Of a stretch of 64,000 bases of DNA, positions 8,329 through 17,122 are shown piece after piece. This DNA comes from Paracoccaceae bacterium (GTDB lineage: Bacteria > Pseudomonadota > Alphaproteobacteria > Rhodobacterales > Rhodobacteraceae), in the NCBI GenBank assembly GCA_027013095.1, contig JALUYI010000018.1:62001-126000 (forward strand), given 5' to 3'. Position 1 is the stretch's first letter. The number at the start of each line of letters is the position of its first letter. Made by a program: the position numbers and the translations under genes. The notes under the pieces were generated by a model. That model ran no database searches and was not told the DNA's origin. It saw nothing but the letters and a program-made list of their open reading frames with translations.

Positions 8329-8793
8329 TTAATCGTCGCCGAAAACGCCTCGTTCCGCCGAGCGGTGGCAGCCCGCGCAGTTCGAGATCGTGCCGATTGA
8401 TTTATGGCTCTTGGCATAGGCCCGCGCTCGCGAGCCGTGCTGGCGGTTGAACCAGTAGAAATCGGTAATCCGCAAGGTGGGATTTGACGCCTTGGTCTTT
8501 AGCCGGGTGTTGGCGTGTGACATCAGGTAATTGCGGATATGTGCGGTCGTTTTCGCGTCCAGACTGGCATCCTCACCGAAATGGTCGCTGAGGGTATTAA
8601 GAATTTTCTTCCACGAGGCCTTAGGCAGCAGCCCGGGCGGATAGACCATGTGGCAGGCCGAGCATTCGGTCTTGGTGATCTTGTCGGAAACCGGGCTCAA
8701 TCGCGCGGCATCGGCGATGGTGACGCTGGCCGCAAGGATCGCACCAAGGCCGGCGGCGGTGGTGAAGATGCGAAAAGGTGTAAGTCGTGTCAT
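8329..8793 (-). CDS. Dihaem cytochrome c (DHC)
   Basis: A 154-aa periplasmic protein with a signal peptide (hydrophobic residues about 11-28, cleavage near ADA) and two haem c sites, CSACH at residues 44-48 and CAGCH at 139-143. The middle segment LLPKASWKKILNTLSDHFGE and the DASLDA motif are typical of the DHC family, the electron donor to SHP in Rhodobacter sphaeroides and Shewanella. It is the last gene of a three-gene minus-strand operon, 21 bp after the SHP gene. A second copy of the same fold is fused to the cytochrome b at the head of the operon, so this gene looks like a duplicated domain. Confidence 0.85.
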   Translation of the reverse strand: MTRLTPFRIFTTAAGLGAILAASVTIADAARLSPVSDKITKTECSACHMVYPPGLLPKASWKKILNTLSDHFGEDASLDAKTTAHIRNYLMSHANTRLKTKASNPTLRITDFYWFNRQHGSRARAYAKSHKSIGTISNCAGCHRSAERGVFGDD

Positions 8794-8814
8794 TTATCCT
8801 GTCCTTTAGAAAAA

Positions 8815-9225
8815 TCAGATACTGCCGAGATAGGTCAAGACGTCACCCAGCTCGGTGTGGGTGCATTCCCGCCCCAGAACGGTTTTGCAGTTGCGCCGGG
8901 CCCATTTCTTGACCTTTTTGGGATCGGTAAAGCGCGAGGGCGTCTTGGAAACGGCCATCGGTTTGATTACCTTGCCGGCCCGGGTGCGCCCGCTGTTGCG
9001 CGGGTTCTTGGTGTGGCAGGTCGTGCACGAGGGGGTCTGCGGCTTGCCCCCCTTGTGGGTGCCAAGGAAAAACGCCTTGCCGCGGGCGGCGGAAAAGGAC
9101 GACGGCGCGCCATAGAGTTTCAGCACCGCGTCATGGGCCGGGTCGGCGTTGACGCCAAGGGGCATTGACAGGGCGATTGCCCCGGCTGCCAGCGTCGTCA
9201 GAATTAGTCGTGTTTTTTGTGTCAT
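8815..9225 (-). CDS. shp: SHP-type oxygen/NO-binding cytochrome c (DUF1924)
   Basis: A 136-aa protein with a signal peptide ending near GVNA at residue 27 and a single haem c site, CTTCH at 67-71. Asn112 in the ARRNCK stretch lies about where the sixth haem ligand Asn88 of mature R. sphaeroides SHP would be, and Cys113 and Cys121 could form the neighbouring disulfide. SHP is a high-spin cytochrome whose asparagine leaves on reduction so that oxygen, NO or another small ligand can bind; its physiological role is unsettled. Flanking genes for a dihaem cytochrome c and a cytochrome b are the classic SHP operon partners. The start ATG follows a GAGAGG-type site. Confidence 0.85.
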   Translation of the reverse strand: MTQKTRLILTTLAAGAIALSMPLGVNADPAHDAVLKLYGAPSSFSAARGKAFFLGTHKGGKPQTPSCTTCHTKNPRNSGRTRAGKVIKPMAVSKTPSRFTDPKKVKKWARRNCKTVLGRECTHTELGDVLTYLGSI

Positions 9226-9278
9226 AATGGCCTCTCTCTCAGTTGTTTGATCGTTTTTTTATTGGGTCTCCTGTGGGC

Positions 9279-10433
9279 TTATTTCTTGGGCGGCGCGATG
9301 GAATCGGGCACCTCGATATTGCCGGGATAGAACCAGCCGGATTGCGCGTCGCTGTGGCAGGCAAAGCAGTTGCCCTTGGAATAAACCGGCTTGGCGGAAA
9401 AGACGTAGTCGGGGATCTTGCGATGGGTCTTGACCCAGAAGGGGGATGCGGTGATGCGGGTCGGATCCTTGGCCGAGACGGTCGTGAAAACCGCCGAGGG
9501 CTTGGTTTCGACGCTGCCAGCGCTGTGGGCCACGAGGTAGTCCTCGATCTGTTTCGTGGTGTCGGCGTCCAGACTGGCATCCTCGCCGAAATGGTTGTCC
9601 AGTGTCGCCATCAGCTTGCGCCAGCTGTCCGCGGGCAAAAGCGTGGGCGAATAGACACCGTGGCAGTCGCTGCAATTTTCGGCGTAAACCGTGCCCCTGG
9701 TGTCCGGTGGACGGTGGGTGACCTTGATCTTGATGCGCGAGGCCTGAAAGGTCGCGCCGATGGGGATGGCCATGACCAGCAGTGTGATCAGCACCGTCAG
9801 CCCCGGGCGCGGACCGTTTTCGGGTTGCTCGGGGGCGCCTTCGACGGCGTCGTTCTCGCGCGGTTCCTTGAACCCGGTAATCATGGCGCGGACAAGGTTT
9901 TCATGCACGCGCATGCTTTCAAAAATCGCGCCGCCGATATGCAGCGCCACCAGCGCCAAAAGGCCAAGGGCTACCCACCAGTGCAGGCGGAAAAACGGTT
10001 GCCCGTCATCGAAATCGTAAAAGCCGGTGAACGGGCCGTGGGCAAAAATGCCGCCCCAGACGATCAGCCCCGAGATCGCCAGAAAGGTAATGGCGGCCAG
10101 AATGGTCAGGATCATCCACGCGCCCAGAGGGTTGTGCCCCAGATGCCGTCCGGCGGTGCCCTCCTGCAGCTCGACGATATGGTGCAATACCTTGCGCGGG
10201 CCGACCACAAAGGTCGCAAACCGGGCGAATCGCGAGCCTAAAAAACCCCATGTGACCCGGGCCACAACCAGCGCAAACAGCGCCAGTCCAACCCAAACGT
10301 GCACGTCTATGGCAGTTGCGCCGACAAAGAACCCGGTGATTGCCGCGACGGTCACGCCCGCGACCAGTGACCAGTGAAAGACGCGGACAAACAGATCCCA
10401 GACGACGACGGAACTTGACGGTTTTTCAGACAT
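9279..10433 (-). CDS. Cytochrome b561-type membrane protein fused to dihaem cytochrome c
   Basis: A 384-aa fusion. Residues 1-190 form a four-helix cytochrome b of the Ni-hydrogenase/b561 type (DLFVRVFHWS, a histidine in DVHVWVGL, GHNPLGAWM and LHWWVALGLLALVALHIGG supply haem-ligand histidines). A further membrane span near 210-230 leads to a periplasmic domain with haem sites CSDCH (254-258) and CFACH (356-360). This domain shares LLPxSW and HFGEDASLDA with the separate dihaem gene downstream. In the simplest reading it passes electrons from the quinol pool through the dihaem domain to SHP. It heads the operon, 53 bp before shp. In the better known systems these are separate proteins. Confidence 0.85.
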   Translation of the reverse strand: MSEKPSSSVVVWDLFVRVFHWSLVAGVTVAAITGFFVGATAIDVHVWVGLALFALVVARVTWGFLGSRFARFATFVVGPRKVLHHIVELQEGTAGRHLGHNPLGAWMILTILAAITFLAISGLIVWGGIFAHGPFTGFYDFDDGQPFFRLHWWVALGLLALVALHIGGAIFESMRVHENLVRAMITGFKEPRENDAVEGAPEQPENGPRPGLTVLITLLVMAIPIGATFQASRIKIKVTHRPPDTRGTVYAENCSDCHGVYSPTLLPADSWRKLMATLDNHFGEDASLDADTTKQIEDYLVAHSAGSVETKPSAVFTTVSAKDPTRITASPFWVKTHRKIPDYVFSAKPVYSKGNCFACHSDAQSGWFYPGNIEVPDSIAPPKK

Positions 10434-10590
10434 GACTGCTACATTTCGTTTTCACGATCCCTCGATGGCCAGTTCTTGTGGTGGCTTATGCTGCCATGGC
10501 GCATCTTCTATGGCCTTCAGTGTCGCGCTGATTGCCTTATTTGTAAAGGAAAATTCGCCTCTGGGGGAAAGATTCGGCGCCGAGTCATCC

Positions 10591-11058
10591 TCAGGTGGCT
10601 TGGCGCGGGAAAATTCCCTTGCTGATGAATTCCATCACACAAGTTCCGTTCTGGTTGAACACCTGGGTCTGGCTGATGACAAAGCCGATCTGAGGGCGGC
10701 TTTTGGAGGGGCGCAACTCCTGCACCTCCATACGTACCGAAAGCGTGTCTCCGGGATAGACCGGATGGCGCCAGCTGAGGCTGTCGATGCCCGGAGAGCC
10801 CAGCGACCGGCCGGTTTTTTCCATGTTTTCCACCAGCATTGCCATCGTCATCGCACAGGTGTGCCAACCGCTGGCACAGAGGCCGCCGAACAGTGAGTCC
10901 TTGGCGGCCACCGGGTCCAGGTGAAAGAATTGCGGGTCGTATTTGCGCGCAAACTCGATGATCTCGGCCTCGGTCACGTGATAGCTGCCAAACTCCTGCA
11001 CCTGTCCGACCTTGAAACTTTCAAACGGGATGAAGGGCAGGGGAGTCTTGTCGGTCAT
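10591..11058 (-). CDS. MaoC-like dehydratase domain protein
   Basis: A 155-aa hot-dog-fold protein. The hydratase signature is visible as FARKYDPQFFHLDPVAAKDSLFGGLCASGWHT, with the Asp and His of the R-hydratase active site, followed by SWRHPVYPGDTL. Such enzymes hydrate enoyl-CoA esters or act in mesaconyl-CoA and related pathways. ATG 11058 has GGAG upstream and removes a 15-residue proline-rich extension that an earlier in-frame start would add. The gene stands alone, and its substrate is not predictable from sequence. Confidence 0.82.
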   Translation of the reverse strand: MTDKTPLPFIPFESFKVGQVQEFGSYHVTEAEIIEFARKYDPQFFHLDPVAAKDSLFGGLCASGWHTCAMTMAMLVENMEKTGRSLGSPGIDSLSWRHPVYPGDTLSVRMEVQELRPSKSRPQIGFVISQTQVFNQNGTCVMEFISKGIFPRQAT

Positions 11059-11611
11059 GGGGGTCTCCGGGGGTGATGGAATTTGTCGCGCCATAGGTGG
11101 CAATCCCGCCTGTGAGATGCAACCGCAAAATTGGCCGGCGGTCCATGTTACGGTACGGCCGTGCGGGAATGGCGTGCCCCAAAATCGGTAAAATTTGTCT
11201 GGAATTGATGAAAAACTGTTCTTGTTCAGGAAACTCTCTGTCTTGAAAACACGCCTATTCCCCGGGCCCCGGCAGGGCGGAGCCGCCGCGTGGCTCTCGA
11301 GTTTTTGTTTCGTTAATTGCGATAATCGGGCGGTGCAAAAATAAAAGATTAGGCAATATCAGCAAATTAACATTTTGATATTTGGTACTTATGGGACATT
11401 GATCGTAAATTGAACACAATTACCACGTCGCGCGCCGCCTGCCAGATTTGCCTCATTTCTGCCCGCTTGGGCCCATTTCCGACACATTTCCGCCAGATTT
11501 CGCTTTGTGAATCCGGCATTTCGCCTTAAAAGAGCATTCGTGAATGCCCGACTGGGAAGGGCACCAACCGAGGCTTGGGGCTGCCGCGAAGGAAAAGGTC
11601 GCATCATTTGG
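11059..11611. other. 553-bp intergenic region, AT-rich in its middle
   Basis: No convincing gene is seen. The segment 11320-11425 is markedly AT-rich compared with its surroundings and probably holds the promoter of the small membrane protein/Hint pair. Between 11454 and 11522 the hexamer CATTTC occurs four times at irregular spacing, followed by a short inverted repeat GCATTC-GT-GAATGC near 11535. A weak open frame starting GTG 11507 runs into the membrane protein gene but its first 35 codons have no family support. Confidence 0.5.
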
Positions 11612-11842
11612 ATGCGTAACGGCAGAAAAATGCGTTTTCTCGATGACTGGAACCCGACGGTTCGTTCCCTCTATATCATGCTCCTCGTCGCGCTCTGGTT
11701 GGGCGCAACCATTGCCAATATTGCCTTTATCGCCGGATATACGGTGAATTTCACCGGGCTGGCCGGAATTTCGGTCTTTGTCGCCGTCCAACTGGTGCGC
11801 GCCGTCGAAATCGGCGCCGCCAAGCGCAGAGAGGAGGCCTGA
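11612..11842 (+). CDS. Small two-span membrane protein
   Basis: A 76-aa protein (from ATG 11612; ATG 11630 is an alternative) with two hydrophobic stretches, about residues 21-42 and 46-64, joined by a short loop, and a basic C terminus (AAKRREEA). I do not recognise a family. Its stop codon is one base before the ATG of the Hint-domain gene, and the ribosome site of that gene (GAGGAGG) lies inside this reading frame, so the two are clearly co-translated. Its role may be to anchor or partner the Hint protein. The start is uncertain, as neither ATG has a strong ribosome site. Confidence 0.6.
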   Translation: MRNGRKMRFLDDWNPTVRSLYIMLLVALWLGATIANIAFIAGYTVNFTGLAGISVFVAVQLVRAVEIGAAKRREEA

Positions 11843-11843
11843 G

Positions 11844-12434
11844 ATGACCTGTTTTGTGGCACAAACCCGGATTGCAACGGAACATGGCGAGGTCGCCATT
11901 GAGGACCTGCGCCCCGGAGACCGGGTTCTGACCCGCGACAACGGCCTGCAACTGGTGCGCTGGGTCGGGATCAAGCCGATGAGCGGGCGTTTCCTGCTGG
12001 ATCACCCGCATCTGCGCCCGGTTCTGGTGTCGCAGGATGCCTTTGGCGAGGGCCTGCCGCGGCGTGACATGATGGTGACGCCCAACTGCCGGGTACCGTT
12101 TTCATTGCCGGCAAAGGGGGTGCTGAACCGTGTCGTGGAAGAGCGAATCGCCTTCAAGAACCTTGTCAACCACCGGACCGTGCAGCAGATCGACACGACG
12201 GGTATCACCTATGTGCATTTGGTTCTGGGACGTCACGAGGTCATCTCGGCCAATGGCGTCTGGGTCGAAACCTTCAAGGCCAGCGATACTTCGGCCAACC
12301 CCGAAGGTAACGCGCAACGCCTTGAGATATTTGAGATTTTCCCCGAAATTGCCGAGCGCTGTGCGCGTGAGAAAAAGCGTGCAGAGAACAACCGGACAAC
12401 GGGCAAGACGCATATTTTGCGCCGGTTTCTCTGA
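11844..12434 (+). CDS. Stand-alone Hint-domain protein
   Basis: A 196-aa protein that is almost entirely a Hedgehog/intein (Hint) domain of the type common in Rhodobacteraceae. The domain starts at Cys3 (MTCFVAQTRIAT), continues with EVAIEDLRPGDRVLTRDNG, a DHPHLRPVLVS loop, VTPNCRVPF and ends with LGRHEVISANGVWVETF. In Hint proteins the first cysteine makes a thioester with the preceding residue, leading to splicing, cleavage or transfer. Here only Met-Thr precede it and the tail after residue 155 is a charged helix-like stretch, so classic splicing has nothing to join. It is coupled to the small membrane protein upstream. Function unknown. Confidence 0.8.
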   Translation: MTCFVAQTRIATEHGEVAIEDLRPGDRVLTRDNGLQLVRWVGIKPMSGRFLLDHPHLRPVLVSQDAFGEGLPRRDMMVTPNCRVPFSLPAKGVLNRVVEERIAFKNLVNHRTVQQIDTTGITYVHLVLGRHEVISANGVWVETFKASDTSANPEGNAQRLEIFEIFPEIAERCAREKKRAENNRTTGKTHILRRFL

Positions 12435-12460
12435 GCGGATCGCCTTTGGCAAAGGCGCCC

Positions 12461-13087
12461 TCATCGCGCCCGATACCGCCGCCAGTCCTCGGCCGTATCA
12501 AGATCGCACAGCGCCCGGTCGCCGGGCAATGGCACCAGAATTTTCGCCTTGGCGTGTGCGCGGATGATGTCGCGCCCGCCCCGATCTCCGGTCAGGTTTC
12601 CAAGGGCCGGAAAATGCACATCCCTGAACAGCACCGGCAAGCCAGGCGTTCCCGCTTGTGTGCTGGCCTGAAAGATGGTTTTGCCCCTCGTCCGTGCGGC
12701 GGCGGCGATCAGGCGGTCATAATCCTCGGCGCGGATCTCGGGCATGTCGGCCAGCGCAATGATTACGGCCGTGCTGCCCGGAGCAAGGCGTCTGATCCCG
12801 GCGCGAAGCGATCCCCCCATCCCCTCGGCCCAGTCAGGGGTTTGAATGCGGCGCAGCGAGAGCCCGTCAAGGGCAGTCAGGCGAGCCCGATTGGTCGAAG
12901 TATTGGTCGGCAGGACCACCGCGACATGCGCTGCCGCACTGCCAAGGCAGGCCGAGGCGCTGCGCCGCAGCAACGGAATTCCGTCAATCGGTTCAAGCAG
13001 TTTATCGACGCCCTTCATGCGTTTTGAGGCCCCCGCTGCCAGCAGCAGAATGGTCGTGAATCGGGCAAACTTGGCGAGGCCTGTCAT
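12461..13087 (-). CDS. MobA-like NTP transferase (molybdenum cofactor cytidylyl/guanylyltransferase family)
   Basis: A 208-aa nucleotidyltransferase with the glycine-rich LLLAAGASKRMKG loop at residues 15-27, the conserved lysine that follows (DKLLEPIDG), and the ALADMPEI metal-binding motif with its Asp. It resembles MocA-type enzymes that add CMP to molybdopterin for xanthine dehydrogenase-family enzymes. No XdhC or molybdenum hydroxylase gene is next to it, so the partner is not identified. It is convergent with the Hint gene and divergent from the methyltransferase gene. Confidence 0.75.
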   Translation of the reverse strand: MTGLAKFARFTTILLLAAGASKRMKGVDKLLEPIDGIPLLRRSASACLGSAAAHVAVVLPTNTSTNRARLTALDGLSLRRIQTPDWAEGMGGSLRAGIRRLAPGSTAVIIALADMPEIRAEDYDRLIAAAARTRGKTIFQASTQAGTPGLPVLFRDVHFPALGNLTGDRGGRDIIRAHAKAKILVPLPGDRALCDLDTAEDWRRYRAR

Positions 13088-13298
13088 GGCGTGGGGTGGG
13101 TCCTGAAACGGCTGTTGATGCGAGGCCGGGTTTCATTCCTGCACAGAGAGCCGCCCGCTGGCAAGGGCGTGTTGCCACGGCTCTTGCCTTTGTGCGGGCG
13201 GCAGACCACAATGCCTGTGGCGAAGGTTGCGCGCTGTTTTGGGCAGGACAAGCCGCCCCATACGGGGCAAGTGGAGTTTAACAAAGGATTTCAAGGCC

Positions 13299-13760
13299 AT
13301 GAAATACCTATGGAAAAACGTGTTGGATATGCCACCGTCATGGCTGACTCTGTTTCTTGTGATCACATATTTTCAAAGTCGGATTTTTAACCCGTTCGGT
13401 TTTGACTCGTCACTCACAGTCTGGCTGGGCTGGGGGCTGATCGCGGTCGGCCTTGTGCTGATGCTCTGGGCGGCAACGGAATTTCTGCGCCACAAGACCA
13501 GCGTCGTGCCGCGACGCGTGCCCGATGCGCTGATTGCGCGCGGTCCCTATCGCTGGACCCGAAACCCGATTTATCTGGCCGATGCCACGGTATTTCTGGG
13601 CTTTGCATTGCTTCGCGGCTCAATCATCGGGGTGCTTTTGGTGCCGGTTTTCATGAAGCTGATCGAGGTTCGGTTCATCCGCGGTGAAGAGCGCCGACTG
13701 GCCGCCGAGTTTCCCGAGGCGTTCGCGAAATTTTCGGCCCGAACGCGCCGCTGGCTGTGA
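13299..13760 (+). CDS. Isoprenylcysteine carboxyl methyltransferase-like membrane protein
   Basis: A 153-aa integral membrane protein of the ICMT/PEMT-like family, with hydrophobic spans near 12-28, 42-60 and 90-115. The family signature, in which SAM is bound, is GPYRWTRNPIYLADATVF, followed by a C-terminal EVRFIRGEERRLAAEFPEAF motif. The bacterial substrates are mostly unknown; isoprenylated or small hydrophobic compounds are guesses. ATG 13299 is preferred over an upstream frame because it has AAAGGA upstream and matches the family start. The palindrome TGTGATCACA lies inside the gene at 13358-13367. Confidence 0.8.
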   Translation: MKYLWKNVLDMPPSWLTLFLVITYFQSRIFNPFGFDSSLTVWLGWGLIAVGLVLMLWAATEFLRHKTSVVPRRVPDALIARGPYRWTRNPIYLADATVFLGFALLRGSIIGVLLVPVFMKLIEVRFIRGEERRLAAEFPEAFAKFSARTRRWL

Positions 13761-14007
13761 ACCATGCCAGCGTGGCGACAGATCGACGGCTTTTGACCGC
13801 GTGGCACCGGAAATCGTTGAAAATGTCGGTAAACGCCTGCGCAAAAGCGGGAAAGTCGTGACCAGACGTCGCATTTTGCTGTCTGTCGCTTGATCGGTGG
13901 GGTAAAATGTAAGAGCAGTCATTCGGATTGTATTTGCAAAGATACGAATATGTTGACGCCGCCAGTGGTCACGGTATCGGGTGCGGCGAAATGAGGGGAG
14001 ATCGGCT

Positions 14008-15579
14008 TTGAAGATAGGCGCACCAAAAGAAACCGTTGAGGGTGAGAACCGGGTGGCAATGACGCCCGCCTCGGCCCTGCAATTGCAAAAACTGGGCCAC
14101 GAATGCGTGATCGAAAGCGGCGCGGGCAAGGCGGCGCGCTATTCGGATCAGGATTACAAGGACGCGGGCGTCGAAGTGGTGAAAACCGCCGCCGCCCTCT
14201 GGAAGGCCGCCGACGTGGTGGTCAAGGTCCGGCCCCTGAAAAACGCCACCGAGGAAAAGCGCGTTCGCAAGGGACAGACGGTCATTTCGTTTTTCTACCC
14301 CGCGCAAAACCCCGAGCAGCTGGAGCGGATGAAAGACGCGGGCGCCAATTATATCGCCATGGACATGGTGCCACGGATCAGCCGCGCGCAGAAAATGGAC
14401 GCGCTCAGTTCGATGGCCAATATCGCCGGCTATCGCGCGGTGATTGAGGCGGGCAACAGTTTCGGGCGATTTTTCACCGGGCAGGTGACGGCGGCGGGCA
14501 AGGTGCCTCCGGCCAAGGTGTTGATCGTGGGGGCTGGTGTTGCCGGCCTTGCGGCAATCGGTGCGGCAACCAGTCTGGGCGCGCAGGTCTATGCCTTTGA
14601 CGTGCGCCCCGAGGTGGCTGAACAGATCGAGAGCATGGGCGCCGAGTTCGTCTATCTCGAGTTTTCCGACGAGGTGCAGGATGGCGCCGCGACCGGCGGT
14701 TATGCCGCTCCCTCCAGCCCCGAGTTCCGCGAGGCGCAACTGGCCAAGTTCCGCGAACTGGCGCCGGATATGGATATCGTCATCACCACGGCGCTGATCC
14801 CGGGGCGTGATGCACCCAAGCTGTGGCTGAAGGATATGGTCGAGGCGATGAAGCCCGGCTCGGTCGTGGTCGATCTGGCTGCCGAGCGTGGCGGCAACTG
14901 CGATCTGACAGTGGCCAATGAAAAGATCGAAACCAAGAACGGCGTGACCATTATCGGCTATACCGATTTCCCCAGCCGCATGGCAACACAGGCTTCCGAG
15001 CTCTACAGCTCCAATATCCGGCACATGATTTCCGATCTGACACCGGGCAAGGATGGGCAGATCGTTCACAATATGGAGGATGACGTCATCCGCGGCGCAA
15101 CGATCACCTATGACGGCGAGATCACCTTTCCGCCGCCGCCGCCCAAGGTGCAGGCAATCGCCGCCAAAAAACCGGCGGCCCCGGAAAAAACCCCCGAGGA
15201 AATCGCCGCCCAAGAGGCCGCCCTGTTGCGAAAGGCCGGGCGTCGGCAGATTGCGGCATTGGTCCTTGGCGGGTTGTTTATGGCGCTTGTGGGCGTCTAT
15301 GCTCCGCCGGCCTTCATGCAGCATTTCATCGTTTTCGTGTTGGCGGTCTTTGTCGGTTTTCAGGTCATCTGGGGCGTTGCACACGCGTTGCATACCCCTC
15401 TTATGGCGGTGACGAACGCGATCTCGGGGATCATCATTGTCGGGGCGCTGCTGCAGATCGGCTCAAACAGCGGTCTGGTTGTTGCGCTGGCCGCGGTCTC
15501 GATCTTGGTCGCCAGCATCAATATTGTCGGGGGCTTTATGGTGACACGCCGTATGCTCCAGATGTTCCAGAAATCTTGA
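14008..15579 (+). CDS. pntA: NAD(P) transhydrogenase subunit alpha
   Basis: A 523-aa protein of the E. coli PntA type: the soluble NAD-binding domain I (residues 1-380, with [18 protein letters not shown] near 172) and C-terminal membrane spans from about residue 415. With PntB it uses the proton gradient to make NADPH from NADH. ATG is not available; TTG 14008 gives the family start MKIGAPKE and has AGGGGAG at the right distance. A linker rich in Ala, Pro and Lys (near 385-410) joins the domains. pntB follows after 16 bp. Confidence 0.93.
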   Translation: MKIGAPKETVEGENRVAMTPASALQLQKLGHECVIESGAGKAARYSDQDYKDAGVEVVKTAAALWKAADVVVKVRPLKNATEEKRVRKGQTVISFFYPAQNPEQLERMKDAGANYIAMDMVPRISRAQKMDALSSMANIAGYRAVIEAGNSFGRFFTGQVTAAGKVPPAKVLIVGAGVAGLAAIGAATSLGAQVYAFDVRPEVAEQIESMGAEFVYLEFSDEVQDGAATGGYAAPSSPEFREAQLAKFRELAPDMDIVITTALIPGRDAPKLWLKDMVEAMKPGSVVVDLAAERGGNCDLTVANEKIETKNGVTIIGYTDFPSRMATQASELYSSNIRHMISDLTPGKDGQIVHNMEDDVIRGATITYDGEITFPPPPPKVQAIAAKKPAAPEKTPEEIAAQEAALLRKAGRRQIAALVLGGLFMALVGVYAPPAFMQHFIVFVLAVFVGFQVIWGVAHALHTPLMAVTNAISGIIIVGALLQIGSNSGLVVALAAVSILVASINIVGGFMVTRRMLQMFQKS

Positions 15580-15595
15580 GGGTGGAGGTTTAACC

Positions 15596-16975
15596 ATGAC
15601 CATGTCAACGGAACTTCAAACCGCCGCCTATATCACGGCCGCAGTTCTTTTCATTCTCAGCCTCGGCGGCCTGAAAGACCACGAAAGCGCCAAGCGTGGC
15701 GTTTGGTTCGGGATCGTCGGTATGGCAATTGCGATCTTCGCCACGATTGCCGGCCCCGGAGTGGCCTTTACCGGCACGCTGGCCGTCGTCCTCCTGATTG
15801 GGGCGGTGATCGGCGCAATTGTTGCCTCGCGGGTCGAGATGACCGGCATGCCGCAACTGGTCGCAGCGCTGCACAGCTTTGTCGGTCTGGCCGCGGTCCT
15901 GATCGGGCTGAACTCGGACCTGACCGTGCATGAGTTCGCTTCGAACGCTGACAAGATCATCCACGAGGTCGAAGTGTTCCTCGGGGTCTTTATCGGCGCT
16001 GTAACCCTGACCGGCTCGATCGTCGCCTTTGGCAAGCTCGCGGGCAAGATCGGCGGCAAGGCGATGATCCTGCCAATGCGCCACGTCTGGAACGTGCTGA
16101 TCGTCGTGGTCTCGGTGGTTCTGATGGTGATGTATATGCAGGGAACCGGCAGCTGGACCCTTTATCTGATGACGGTTCTTGCACTGATCCTCGGCGTCCA
16201 TCTGGTGATGGCCATTGGCGGTGCCGATATGCCGGTCGTGGTCTCGATGCTGAACAGTTATTCCGGCTGGGCGGCGGCGGCCACCGGCTTTTTGCTGGGC
16301 AATGACCTGCTGATCGTGACCGGTGCGCTGGTCGGCTCATCCGGTGCGATCCTGTCCTACATCATGTGCAAGGCCATGAACCGACAGTTTCTGGCGGTGA
16401 TCCTTGGCGGTTTTGGCGGTTCCAAAGGCCCGGCAATGGAGATCGAAGGCGAGCAGGTTGCCATTGACGCAGACGGTGTGGCTGCCGCACTCGAAGAGGC
16501 CAGCAGCGTCATTATTGTGCCCGGCTACGGGATGGCTGTGGCGCAGGCCCAGCAATCGGTTAGCGAGCTGGTCCGGCGTTTGCGTGCCAAGGGTAAGGAG
16601 GTGCGCTTTGGCATCCATCCGGTTGCGGGCCGTCTGCCCGGCCATATGAACGTGCTTCTGGCCGAGGCCAAGGTGCCCTATGACATCGTGATGGAGATGG
16701 ACGAGATCAACGATGATTTCCCCGAAACCGATGTGGCCATTGTGATCGGCTCCAACGACATCGTGAACCCGGCTGCGCAAGAGGACCCCAACAGCCCGAT
16801 CGCCGGCATGCCGGTGCTCGAGGTCTGGAAGGCAAAACAGGTGTTTGTCAGCAAACGCGGGCAGGGAACCGGCTATTCCGGTATCGAAAACCCGCTGTTC
16901 TTCAAGGAAAATACCCGTATGTTTTATGGCGACGCAAAGGCCAGCCTCGATCAGCTGCTGACGCGGATCACCTGA
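15596..16975 (+). CDS. pntB: NAD(P) transhydrogenase subunit beta
   Basis: A 459-aa protein with about eight to nine membrane spans in the N-terminal 260 residues and a soluble NADP-binding domain III in the rest, containing the [10 protein letters not shown] motif and [12 protein letters not shown]. It completes the proton-translocating transhydrogenase. ATG 15596 follows GGTGGAGG; a second ATG two codons on is possible. A strong terminator follows 22 bp after the stop, so pntAB is a closed unit. Confidence 0.94.
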   Translation: MTMSTELQTAAYITAAVLFILSLGGLKDHESAKRGVWFGIVGMAIAIFATIAGPGVAFTGTLAVVLLIGAVIGAIVASRVEMTGMPQLVAALHSFVGLAAVLIGLNSDLTVHEFASNADKIIHEVEVFLGVFIGAVTLTGSIVAFGKLAGKIGGKAMILPMRHVWNVLIVVVSVVLMVMYMQGTGSWTLYLMTVLALILGVHLVMAIGGADMPVVVSMLNSYSGWAAAATGFLLGNDLLIVTGALVGSSGAILSYIMCKAMNRQFLAVILGGFGGSKGPAMEIEGEQVAIDADGVAAALEEASSVIIVPGYGMAVAQAQQSVSELVRRLRAKGKEVRFGIHPVAGRLPGHMNVLLAEAKVPYDIVMEMDEINDDFPETDVAIVIGSNDIVNPAAQEDPNSPIAGMPVLEVWKAKQVFVSKRGQGTGYSGIENPLFFKENTRMFYGDAKASLDQLLTRIT

Positions 16976-16997
16976 GCAGACGATCACCCGAATTGGC

Positions 16998-17030
16998 AAG
17001 AGGGGGGCTTATGGGCCCCCTTCTTTTTTG
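16998..17030 (+). terminator. Rho-independent terminator of pntAB
   Basis: AAGAGGGGGGC, a short loop, then GGCCCCCTTCTT followed by a T-run (TTTTTT, slightly interrupted). The stem-loop and T-run start 22 bp after the pntB stop. Confidence 0.85.
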
Positions 17031-17122
17031 GCTAAATACTCTTGGGGGTGCGGGGGCAAACAGCCCCCGGCGCTTATGTTTGGGAGCCGAGCGTTGTGGT
17101 GCTCTATGGGGGGCGAGTCAAC

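Noticed and set aside
11507-11611. N-terminal extension of the small membrane protein from GTG 11507
   Set aside because: The extra 35 residues have no membrane or family character and no ribosome site; the palindromic and repeated sequence there looks non-coding.
13969-15393. A 474-codon antisense open frame across pntA
   Set aside because: It mirrors the high-GC codon pattern of pntA, has no recognised domain, and its predicted protein is rich in His, Arg and Gly, as expected for the complement of a real gene.
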